Below, piece by piece: positions 43,483 to 53,700 of a stretch of 64,000 nucleotides of DNA (its first letter is position 1; each line of letters starts with the position of its first letter). The stretch lies in assembly GCA_942490535.1 (NCBI GenBank), contig CALNXQ010000002.1, positions 1,106,358 through 1,170,357 on the forward strand, read 5' to 3'. Position numbers and translations under genes: made by a program. The stretch is from JAEINY01 sp942490535. Lineage in GTDB: Bacteria; Bacteroidota; Bacteroidia; Bacteroidales; Marinilabiliaceae. Below the pieces are notes generated by a model. It was not told where the DNA came from. It was given only the letters and a program-made list of their open reading frames with translations, and did not search any database.

Positions 43483-43827
43483 TTAAACCAATATTAGGTC
43501 CTCCGAAAAGGGCTTTGGACGGTCACAAAAAAAGAAAATTCGATCCAGATTGTGCTTCTTCATGGTATTGAGCACACTTTCTTTCACGTTAAACAAACTC
43601 AATTGGCTATGATTCATTTCAGACAATCTTTGTCCGGCCAATAAAGCATTTAATCCCTCCGGATCCACATCTTCTACTTGATCCAGATCGAGAAATAAAT
43701 TAGTAAAGGGCTTTTTTAGGATATCCATCATTTCACCTCGAAAGGACTTTGAGTTATTTAAATCCAAACTGGCTTTCTTATCAAAGGATATTAACGTTGT
43801 ATTTTTAAAGACTTTTACACGAATCAT
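43483..43827 (-). CDS. STAS-domain protein (anti-sigma factor antagonist-like)
   Basis: A 114-residue protein consisting of one STAS domain: beta-strand opening VKVFKNTTLISFDKK, central NLFLDLDQVEDVDPEGLNAL and SQLSLFNVKESVLNTMKK. The usual phosphoacceptor Ser (DSSG) is replaced by DPEG in this reading, so it may not be regulated by an SpoIIAB-like kinase. A TAACTTTG box (43849-43856 on the minus strand) lies 22 bases upstream. Confidence 0.82.
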   Translation of the reverse strand: MIRVKVFKNTTLISFDKKASLDLNNSKSFRGEMMDILKKPFTNLFLDLDQVEDVDPEGLNALLAGQRLSEMNHSQLSLFNVKESVLNTMKKHNLDRIFFFCDRPKPFSEDLILV

Positions 43828-44021
43828 AACTTGGATGTTTTATAAACACAAAGTTACAATACCAATGCCACAAATCATATACAGCTAACTATCAACAACT
43901 TTAAACATCACTCGGTCATCTATTTTCCACAATACATAAAACACTCCAATATTTGGAAAGCATCCTAAATATCGAAAATACAATTATAAACACAACTCTC
44001 TCCCGATAAAAACTAAAAGAA

Positions 44022-44052
44022 TTTCATAAAGACAATAGATTGAGTAATTTTG
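44022..44052 (+). promoter_or_regulatory. Probable promoter of the PlsC-type gene
   Basis: TAATTTTG at 44045-44052 matches TAnnTTTG; a TTTC at 44022-44025 is 19 bases before it, one mismatch from the -33 TTTG. The box is 22 bases before the chosen ATG. Confidence 0.5.
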
Positions 44053-44073
44053 CACCAAACATTAAAATATAAG

Positions 44074-45207
44074 ATGGTAAAGGAATTAAACTTTGATTCA
44101 ATAAGACCCTTCAAAGATCACGAGATTCATGAGGTATTTGAAAGACTAAAAAACGAAGAGACATTTTTAGAACTCATTAAGTTCCTCTTTCCAGCCTTCT
44201 CAGCCGAGCAATTTCTTGGCAAGCTTTTAAGTATTTCATCGATACGTGAATTTCAAACGGAAATAATCTATCCATTTGTAAAAGAAGTTCTTACAAATAC
44301 AACAAAAGGTATTTCAACCTCAGGTTTCGAAAATCTGGATCCCAATAAGCACTATTTATTCATATCTAATCACCGGGATATCGTTCTGGACTCTGCCATT
44401 TTAAATATTCTCATGGTAGAAAACGGATTTGATACAACAGAAATTGCCATTGGAGATAATTTGCTCATTTACCCATGGATCACAGATCTTGTGAAGCTCA
44501 ACAAAACATTCATTGTGAATCGAAATCTACCGGTTCGCCAAATGATGGAGAGCTCTACACGCCTGTCCGCTTACATCAGACAGACTCTATGTGACCGTAA
44601 CCAGAGTATCTGGATTGCTCAACGTGAAGGACGCTCGAAAGATGGAGATGATCGTACACAAGCCAGCCTGCTCAAGATGCTAAATATCAGCGGAAATGGA
44701 GATTTTACGAAGAACTTCGCTGAAATTAACATTGTACCGCTGTCCATATCCTACGAATACGATCCTTGTGATTACTTAAAAGCTCTGGAATTTCTACAAA
44801 AGCGTGACAATCCGGAGTACAAAAAAAGCGCTGATGATGATCTTCGCCATATGGGAGCTGGTATTAAAGGTCGTAAAGGAAGGGTTCATTTCTCTTTTGG
44901 AACACCGATTTCAGAAGAGCTATCTTCACTTGAAGACCTTCCCAAAAATGATAAATTACAAGGGCTCGCGGAATTGATTGATCAACAAATTCATACCAAT
45001 TACAAGCTCTGGCCGGGCAACTTTATAGCTCACGATTTATTCTATAAATCGGAACAATACGCCGGGAAATATACACGCGAAGATAAAATTACATTTTTAG
45101 CCTATCTGGAAGAACACTTATCCAGAATAAACGGCGATAGAGATTTCTTATTTACAGCGTTATTAGACATGTATGCAAATCCGGTAAAAAATTTTTATCA
45201 GGAATAA
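44074..45207 (+). CDS. PlsC-family lysophospholipid acyltransferase
   Basis: A 377-residue phospholipid-type acyltransferase. The catalytic block is NHRDIVLDSAI, again with His and Asp five residues apart, and block III is QREGRSKDGDD; a proline-containing block IV follows in NIVPLSISYEYDPCD. The start is taken at ATG 44074 (MVKELN), because an in-frame TTG at 44050 overlaps the promoter box. This family, common in Bacteroidota, is annotated as 1-acyl-glycerol-3-phosphate acyltransferase, but the substrate is not shown by the sequence. Confidence 0.87.
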   Translation: MVKELNFDSIRPFKDHEIHEVFERLKNEETFLELIKFLFPAFSAEQFLGKLLSISSIREFQTEIIYPFVKEVLTNTTKGISTSGFENLDPNKHYLFISNHRDIVLDSAILNILMVENGFDTTEIAIGDNLLIYPWITDLVKLNKTFIVNRNLPVRQMMESSTRLSAYIRQTLCDRNQSIWIAQREGRSKDGDDRTQASLLKMLNISGNGDFTKNFAEINIVPLSISYEYDPCDYLKALEFLQKRDNPEYKKSADDDLRHMGAGIKGRKGRVHFSFGTPISEELSSLEDLPKNDKLQGLAELIDQQIHTNYKLWPGNFIAHDLFYKSEQYAGKYTREDKITFLAYLEEHLSRINGDRDFLFTALLDMYANPVKNFYQE

Positions 45208-45225
45208 AAACGAAATACTTAGATA

Positions 45226-45258
45226 TAAAAAAAGGAGGCTTTAAGCCTCCTTTTTTTA
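45226..45258. terminator. Bidirectional terminator between the acyltransferase gene and aspS
   Basis: AAAGGAGGCTT / AAGCCTCCTTT (45231-45253) with A-run before and T-run after, between convergent genes. Confidence 0.92.
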
Positions 45259-45274
45259 TATCTTATTAAATATA

Positions 45275-47035
45275 CTATTTCTTCTTGATCTCAGTCAATG
45301 CAATGTTCAATTCCTCCAATTGCTCTTTGCTCACCTCAGCCGGTGAATCAATCATCACATCTCGACCTGAATTATTCTTTGGAAAGGCGATGACATCACG
45401 GATGGAATCAATACCTGCAAACAGGGATACCAATCGATCGAATCCAAATGCTACACCACCATGTGGAGGAGCACCATATTTAAAGGCATTCATCAGGAAT
45501 CCAAACTGATTTTCCGCTTCTTCTTCGGTAAATCCTAAGATTTTAAACATCTTCTGTTGCAACTCATCGTTAAAAATACGAATGGATCCACCACCAATTT
45601 CAACACCGTTAATTACCAAGTCATAAGCATTCGCACGCACCAGTCCTGGGTCGGTTTCCAATAATTCAAGATCAGACTGTTTAGGTGCAGTAAACGGGTG
45701 ATGCATGGCATAAAAGCGCTGAGAAGTCTCATCCCATTCCAACAATGGAAAATCAACCACCCACAATGGCGAGAATTTATTTTTATCCCGAAGCCCTAAT
45801 CGCTCACCCATTTCCAGACGCAATTCACAAAGTGCATTCAACATCTTTTTACGAGCACCCGCCAATATTAAAACCAAATCCCCTGCTTTAGCATTGAATT
45901 TCTCACCTAATGATTTTAATTGATCTGCTGAGAAAAACTTATCAATGGATGATTTGATGGTTCCGTCTTCATTGTATTTAACGTAAATCAAGCCTCCAGC
46001 ACCAATCTGCGGTTTCTTTACAAAATCTGTTAGCTTATCCAATTCTTTACGGGTATAACCGGCACAACCTTCCGCACAAATACCACCCACATACTCTGCA
46101 TCCTCAAAGACTTTAAATCCGGAAGTACTCATGTCTGCAGTAACATCTGTAAACTTCATTTCAAAACGCGTATCGGGTTTGTCCGATCCATATAAAGTCA
46201 TGGCATCTTCATATGACAATTGCGGAAAGTCAAAAGCCATATCAATCCCTTTGATTGTTTTGAAAAGATGTTTGGTCATCCCTTCGAAGGTATTCAATAT
46301 ATCTTCCTGATTGACAAAAGCCATTTCACAATCAATCTGAGTAAACTCAGGCTGACGATCGGCTCTTAAGTCTTCATCACGGAAACATTTCACGATCTGG
46401 AAATAGCGATCAAAACCAGCTACCATTAATAACTGTTTGAACACCTGCGGTGATTGGGGCAACGCATAAAACTGCCCTTCATTCATACGCGATGGCACAA
46501 TAAAATCACGTGCACCTTCGGGCGTTGATTTAATTAAAACAGGAGTTTCTGTTTCGATGAAATTTTGCTTGTCCAAATAGGAGCGTACTTCAAATCCCAT
46601 TTTATGACGCAACACGAGATTCTCGCGTACTGGATTCCTTCTTAAATCCAGGTAGCGATACTTCATACGCAATTCATCACCACCATCGGTCTCATCTTCA
46701 ATAGTGAAAGGAGGAAGTTCCGAAGTATTTAAAATAGTAAGCTTTTCAACTAATATTTCGATCTCCCCAGTAGGGATTTTAGCATTCTTATTGCTTCGTT
46801 CAGCAACCAGGCCATTCACCTGTATCACAAATTCCCGCCCCAGCTCATTCGCCTGACCACACAAATCTTTATGGGTTTCTTCGTTAAAAACCAACTGCGT
46901 AATACCATAACGGTCACGCAGATCGACGAAGGTCATTCCACCCAAATTTCTGATTTTCTGCACCCAGCCACTAAGTGTTACTGACTGATTGATTTGCTCA
47001 ATTCTTAATTCACCGCACGTATGTGTCCTGTACAT
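45275..47035 (-). CDS. aspS: Aspartyl-tRNA synthetase
   Basis: Class IIb synthetase of 586 residues charging tRNA-Asp. N-terminal OB-fold anticodon-binding domain (about 1-105, with VTLSGWVQKIRNLGGMTFVD), class II motif 1 near LDKQNFIETETPVLIKSTPE, motif 2 KCFRDEDLRADRQPEFTQID, the bacterial insertion (GAD) domain (about 285-415), and motif 3 PPHGGVAFGFDRLV. Length with the GAD insertion indicates the bacterial type. The start at 47035 opens on MYRTHTCGELR, the usual beginning. Confidence 0.98.
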   Translation of the reverse strand: MYRTHTCGELRIEQINQSVTLSGWVQKIRNLGGMTFVDLRDRYGITQLVFNEETHKDLCGQANELGREFVIQVNGLVAERSNKNAKIPTGEIEILVEKLTILNTSELPPFTIEDETDGGDELRMKYRYLDLRRNPVRENLVLRHKMGFEVRSYLDKQNFIETETPVLIKSTPEGARDFIVPSRMNEGQFYALPQSPQVFKQLLMVAGFDRYFQIVKCFRDEDLRADRQPEFTQIDCEMAFVNQEDILNTFEGMTKHLFKTIKGIDMAFDFPQLSYEDAMTLYGSDKPDTRFEMKFTDVTADMSTSGFKVFEDAEYVGGICAEGCAGYTRKELDKLTDFVKKPQIGAGGLIYVKYNEDGTIKSSIDKFFSADQLKSLGEKFNAKAGDLVLILAGARKKMLNALCELRLEMGERLGLRDKNKFSPLWVVDFPLLEWDETSQRFYAMHHPFTAPKQSDLELLETDPGLVRANAYDLVINGVEIGGGSIRIFNDELQQKMFKILGFTEEEAENQFGFLMNAFKYGAPPHGGVAFGFDRLVSLFAGIDSIRDVIAFPKNNSGRDVMIDSPAEVSKEQLEELNIALTEIKKK

Positions 47036-47116
47036 GTTACAACTTATTTATCACCGCCCAACACCGTTTTTGCAATGATATGATGTTTAAAAACTAATAA
47101 TTGATTGGTTAAATTT

Positions 47117-47124
47117 TATCTTTG
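47117..47124 (+). promoter_or_regulatory. -7 box upstream of tadA
   Basis: TATCTTTG matches TAnnTTTG 58 bases before the tadA ATG; no good -33 element is visible at the expected distance. Confidence 0.45.
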
Positions 47125-47181
47125 CGAAAATAGTAAGAAAAAAAGAATATAAAACCGGAATCGCCGAGATAAGCCAAAAAA

Positions 47182-47628
47182 ATGAGCAAAATCAGCTTCT
47201 CAGATCAATTCTTTATGAAACAAGCCTTTAATGAGGCTGAAAAGGCATTTGAAAAGAATGAAATTCCAGTGGGGGCCGTAGTGGTTTGCAATAAGCAAAT
47301 CATAGCCCGGGCTCATAACCTCACTGAGACATTAAACGATGTGACAGCCCATGCCGAAATGCTGGCCATCACCGCAGCTGCCGAATTCCTAGGCGGCAAA
47401 TACCTTAATGAATGTACGTTGTATGTTACACTTGAACCTTGCGTGATGTGTGCGGGGGCACTGAGCTGGGCTCAATTGGGTAAGCTTGTATTTGGTGCTT
47501 CAGATGCAAAAAGAGGTTACCAACGTTGTGACCAAGGTTTACTACACCCCAAGACGCTAGTTGAATCGGGCATTATGGCTGACGAATGCGGTCAATTGGT
47601 GAAGCAGTTTTTCACCTCAAAGAGATAA
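47182..47628 (+). CDS. tadA: tRNA-specific adenosine deaminase
   Basis: Zinc enzyme of 148 residues converting A34 to inosine in tRNA. Cytidine/deoxycytidylate deaminase fold with HAEMLAI (zinc His plus proton-shuttling Glu) and EPCVMCAGAL (two zinc Cys). Typical N-terminal region with NEIPVGAVVV. Length matches the family. Confidence 0.96.
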   Translation: MSKISFSDQFFMKQAFNEAEKAFEKNEIPVGAVVVCNKQIIARAHNLTETLNDVTAHAEMLAITAAAEFLGGKYLNECTLYVTLEPCVMCAGALSWAQLGKLVFGASDAKRGYQRCDQGLLHPKTLVESGIMADECGQLVKQFFTSKR

Positions 47629-47693
47629 AACAAATCAACCTCTGGAATATGCTTTCTGAAAACGATCTTCTAAGAGCAATCAAAAACCGAAAT

Positions 47694-47728
47694 AAAAAAG
47701 AAATCCGTCTCATTGGCAAGACGGATTC
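47694..47728 (-). terminator. Terminator of the first giant surface-protein gene
   Basis: AATCCGTCTT / AGACGGATT stem (47702-47727) followed on the minus strand by TCTTTTTT, 25 bases after the stop. Confidence 0.88.
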
Positions 47729-47752
47729 TTTAGTCAGGTATTAATCACACTT

Positions 47753-50700
47753 TTAATGAATCAAGATTTTTTTGTGATAAACTTTTTGACCCAATTCTAC
47801 AACCACAATATAACTAGCCGTAACTGCAGGTAAATTAACTTCTAAATAGTTTTCTTCCATTATTTCTTCCAATAATTTTTCACCCATTAAAGAATAAATC
47901 CGAATCTTAGCACTCTTTTCTTTTTCCACGAGCGTTGGCTCTATTCTGATTACTACTCTATTCTTAATGGAATAAACTTTCACCTTCTGATCGCTTATAT
48001 TTACGGAATCATCCAATCCAGTGGCAAGAGGCTCAAAATGTATGATGAATCGTTCATTATTGGTTTGCATAGAAGTCTTAAACGTATATTGATTATTACT
48101 TCTGAGATCCATCCAATTTCCTGTTTCAAGATCTTCCAAATAAACTGATACATCTGGCATAAAATATTCGATATTGGAAGCTTTCAGCGTAAGATCGCCT
48201 GTGTTCAAATCACCAATTTGATAACCTAGAGGTACCACATTCGACACACTAAGTACGGGTAAAGTGTTAATCGTTAATTGATTCTCATTTTTCATACTAT
48301 AGAAATAAGGAATTCTCATGTTATCCCCTAATCGCTTTTTCGAATCGGATTGATGTACACTCAACGAACCACTCTCCCTAAAAAGAATCGCAATCTCATC
48401 CTTCGTATACTGATTTGACAGGGTTAACCTCAACACATCACTTGGTTCTGAAGTCCCACTTTTCAGCGATCCAGTGGCATGAACACGGGCTCCCAAAGCC
48501 ACTCCAAAAGCATCACTCCCTGTATGTTTCACCCAGAATGACTGACCTGTAGTTATATACCGAGTTCCTCCATTTGTACCCACATTTTCGACAATATTGT
48601 ACGCTGCATCTACTCGCTCTACCCCCACGGTCGTTTTCGTATAAACGGTGGAATCTGCACCACCAAATTCCCAATTTCCTGAACTTTCCAGGTCAAGATA
48701 AGAAGCATATGGATTAGCAACTAAATACCACCCCTCACCTAATGGTCTTGCATTGCCGCCTGTGAAATCCGATACATTAAGCGTTCCCTGGTGGGAAACT
48801 GATGCACCCGCATCTCTGACAGCAAAGGCGAATCCCTCCAAAGGTTCATCAAATATAAAAGGACCACCTGTAATCTCATTCCAGGCATTATTCAAATACT
48901 GGTAAAGCAAATAAGCATTACCTCCAGTAACTAATGCATCATAGTTAGCTATATCCACATTGGAAATGCAATGACCAATATACCAGTAGCGATTTTCAGG
49001 GTAACTCCATTCAATATTCATATTTCCTGTAACTGATCCAATATTAATAAACGACGTTGGGCTCGTTGTTGTGTTTTGAATAATCAAACCATCATTAGTC
49101 ACTGTATTGCCATTTACCGTCATCCGCGCGCCTGCCAATAACGTTAACGTGGCACCTGCATTAATGGTTAAATCGTTCACCTGAACCAAAGAGGTATTAT
49201 CAATCTCCGGATCATTTGCTACTGAAGCAATTGTTACATCTGCTGCTGCATTTGGAACGATTCCTCCACTCCAGTTGGCAGCAGTAAACCAATCAGCCGG
49301 CGACGTTACATCATCACCTTCCCAGGTGTAAGCAGGTACCAGGATCGTTCCAAATGTGAAGAAATTACCATCCACAAATTCATTGAATACCATGACCGCT
49401 GAAGTACTTACACTCCCTCCCGTTTCATCACCAATGGGTGCATTAATGGAGACTTCCTGCCAGGCGTCAGTAGCCAGGTCAGCCCACTCCACAACTCTGA
49501 AGTTAGCATCTGGTGTGACACCACTTAAATCATCCCAGTTAAGGGTTAAAATGGCATTACCTGCCGCAGGTGATTGAATACGCCAATATTCATTGTGACT
49601 GACATATGCCACATCGCCAGTAAAACTATTAGGATCTTTGGCATCATCCCCTGGGTTGTGGTTGAAATATTGTGCTTCCCAAATACCGCCAGAAGTACCA
49701 TCTGTGGCCACATTAACCGGACTATAGCGTAACGCATCTCCAACAGGGAAGGTGAAATTATCGCCATTATTGATGGATTTTCTCAGCGGTCCCTGAACAT
49801 AGGCTGCATCACTACCACCGGTTACCGCGGCGGCTAAAGAATTGGTTACAGTTATACTTCCGCCTGCTGCAGTATTCAAGACTCCATTGGTCAAAACTAA
49901 TTTATCGGACACTTCGATATCATTTCCGATATCAGCTCCTGAAGCATTATTGATTTTCAAATCATAAAGAGCTCCACCTCCCAAAGAAGTAAAATCAACA
50001 GCACCAGAAACCAATTGCAAAGCACTACCATTTAAAGTAATTGTTGGTACTTTACTATCAATTGCAGTACCTGCATCAAATGTGCCTGCAGAGAAAACAA
50101 TGTCTCCTTTCACTGATAAATTTCGATTGTTCGTATTTACTACATCGGCCCCACTCATGGTAAAATCGCCTAATAACTGAATATCCAAATCCGGGAATCG
50201 TCGCTCATTCGTCCCACTTAACACAAGATTATTTACCGCAGTAATTTGACTTAAAATATCATAATTCCCACTTCCCGTATATTCAAGTGTACCACCAGTC
50301 GCAGAAAAGAATTCATTGTATACGCCAGCTGGCAAATCACCATTTTCAAGTTTTATTATTCCGGTACCCGAAACATCGCCTAAACGGTGCCCTATGGAAC
50401 TGGCAATATCAACAACTCCTGTTGCATTAACAACGGTGCGATAGGCGGCCTCAAAATTTACGGGGAATGTCAAATTATGATTTACATATACAAGACTACC
50501 ACGCGGACCTCCAGCTGGCACACCCACGCCCGGTGTACCTATTGAAGGAATATCCGGATCATAAGTAGCCCAAGTAGTGGTGGTGGTCCATGGACCATCT
50601 GCTACTGTTATAAATGCCGGTACTTGATCAGGAATTGCATCTGAAACCCCAGCGGTGTAATCCCCATCAATTCCCAAATCATCAGTTCCGGAAAATGTAA

Positions 50701-53700
50701 AGATAAGCTCTGTGGTGGCTTCATTGAACTCTGCAGTTGTAAACTTGTTCCAGTCAACACTTCCCAATAAGATACGAGCAGTAATATAATCTGCGGAAGT
50801 ATTTGGCGCCGTTACTAACACATCTCCAGCATCCCCGGTCATGATAACAGCAGCACTGTAGCCTTCGATCCCCTCCGCATCCAAAGTCCAGTTATATTGC
50901 AATACATTCTGAGTATCATCATAGGGCGTAGCCGGATCATCAATAATACTGATATGCCGTTCATTGGCTGCCTTTACCCGGATGGACCCGGTATTATTGC
51001 CATTGCTGGAAATATCCATCTCCACAGGGGTATATTTTCCCAATGAACCAATGGGGTAAGTAAAAGCGGTTGAAGCGGCAATTACCGGAAAAACCTTCTC
51101 TATTCCGGCATCCACAAAGGATAAATTAGTTTGGATCATATTGGATGTCGAAAATGGGTTTACATCTTCAACATACCCATTTTCTTCCAATACCAAAAGA
51201 TTTCGGCCTATATCAAAAACGCCATCCACCAGCCGGAGCCGGTCAATAAAGTTTATTGATCCCGACTGAGTAGGCAACACAACGCCATTGTTATTATTGA
51301 TTGTGAGCACATCGTAGGATCCACTACCTCCAATCTCCTGAATACTTGTTCCATTCAGCAAAATACCCTGACTAGCCCCTGTACTGGAAGTGACTATTTC
51401 ATTGGTCAGATCTCCAGCTACAGATATCGTATTATCACCTGTACTCAAAGTGCCGATCTGCAGATTCAGATCATTATCAATGGTCACTGCCGTTGAAGCA
51501 CCTAAGATCAAAGCACTGGCATTTGTTTGTTTAATAAGGTTGTAGAATGTTGTATTTCCAGTAATTGTCTGATCAGAAGTGCCTTCAAAATAGGTCGTAT
51601 TTCCATTGGCAGTAAAAGTCCCGCTATTGGTCAAATTCCCATTCAAGGTCACATCCAATGCATTGGCATCAAAGGTGCCGGTGTTAATCGTCAGATTTCC
51701 ATCAATTGTAATGGGTACAATCCAGGCCTGAACTGTTGGAGCATTGGCGCCTTCAATGGTGAAATCCATTAAATTCTGACCCGCATAAACACCAATGGTT
51801 TGACCCGCTGGTGTGGAAGCGTTGCCAATTGTAAACCCAGAGCCTGTGGCAATAGACGCTGTAGCCGGATCAAACAATAAAGCTGCTTTTGAAGGCGAGG
51901 ATTGACTTCGAACAATTGTGATATTACTACCTGTTTCTGTTTGAGTAAATGAACTCCCAGCATTGGTGATTTCAAAAACTCCCCTATTGTTGGTTGGTGC
52001 ACTATCTTCACCTATAGTAATTGTACTGGTGGCTTTGGCCTGGGTAAAAGACAAGATTCCTTCTTCGGTTACATCATTTCGTCGAATTTGTGAACCAACA
52101 ATCAATTCAGCCGCATCTCCCACCCATATGGAAGCATTCCCTGAAACCGAATATTCAATGTAATTGTCAGATCCCCCATTACAATATACTTTACCACTAT
52201 TATCGACAATTAACGCATCATCCAACCAAATACCAGTTGTCGTTCCACTCACATTGACCGTAGCTCCATTATCTATTCGCAGGGTAGTACCCGAAGTTAT
52301 TTTAAAGTCTCCTCCTCCGGTACTTAGATCAATATCAATTCCACTGTTATCCAAATGGCATTCCCCGGACTGAAGATCCAATGCTTTAGTCGTTAAGTTA
52401 GTAGGACCATTCAATGTAAAATCACCTGAAAACTGTACTTTCTTATCTGATGGTTTAACTATTTGCAGTTTATAAAAATCAGTGGTTCCAGCTCCTGATT
52501 TAGTAACAGTAGCTGATTCTGTACCAACAAAATTCAAATTAGCATTTGCTGTTGCAAATAAGTCGATATTTCCATCGCCTTGTGTTACATTTCCTTCCAG
52601 GTTAATCTGATGCTCTCTTGCAGAACCACCTGTATTGACACGAAAATCACCTGCTCCGGAGAAACTTATATCCCCTTCAATATCGAATGTCCTGGTGACT
52701 CCATTTGGCAGAATAAAATCCCCAGTATTAACAATTACATCGCCGAAAATGGTCATATCGCCATCGGTGGAGTTGCTGACATTAAAAGTGGCATCATCAA
52801 CATACAAGTCTCCATTAATCAGCAAATCAATATCACCAGCTGTTTTAGTTCCTGTCCCTGAAATATAAATATTTGGATACTCACTTATATCGGCGATTGG
52901 AATATATATGAATCCAAAAAACACGTAAAATGTAGAAGTTGGAAGCGTATAGGTTGCTGCACCTGCATATTCGAATATCGCTTCACTGTTATCCATAAAT
53001 TCTGTAAAATCAGCTGTTGGCATATCCACATCTTGATAAACAAGATAACGCCCCTTTCCTTTGATATAATTCAGATCATTCCCCGTTCCAAAAATTAAAT
53101 CCAAAGGCCCTTCAGCTGCTGTTGTCATCTCAAGGGTAGGCGGATCTCCTGCAGCAATTAACGTTTCGGATTTACCTTTAATATACACCTGCGAAGCATC
53201 AGAACCATCATCTATCGAGACGGTATGATTCACTCCACTTGCCCCTCCAATAACATACATATAATAGGATTGTGGTACAGCATCCGGCCCACTATGAGTC
53301 GCACTTTCGGTCCATGTTGAAGCATCGCCGAACGAACCAGAAGCTTTACTGTAGAGTGTCTTTACATTGTTAAAGGCATTATTTCGCCCCCATGAATACT
53401 CTTTAAGCAATGGCGTACCATAAGAAAAACTAATATCTCGATTACTATTTATCAACGTAGCATTCCCACTAAACCAAGTATTATCTTCCTGAAAAACCAT
53501 TCCCCTCCGACTTCCTCCTGTTGAAAGGGAGTTATCCTGCGAAAAGACATACCTCAAATCATTGGTTGATACAGAAGATAATCCCTCCATCTTTAAGCTC
53601 CAATAAAAATCTTCAACACCCGAAGGATCATCTACAGTGGGATGGTTTCCATCATTGAATTTTACCGTTAGATTGCCTGAATCATCCGGATCATTATCTG

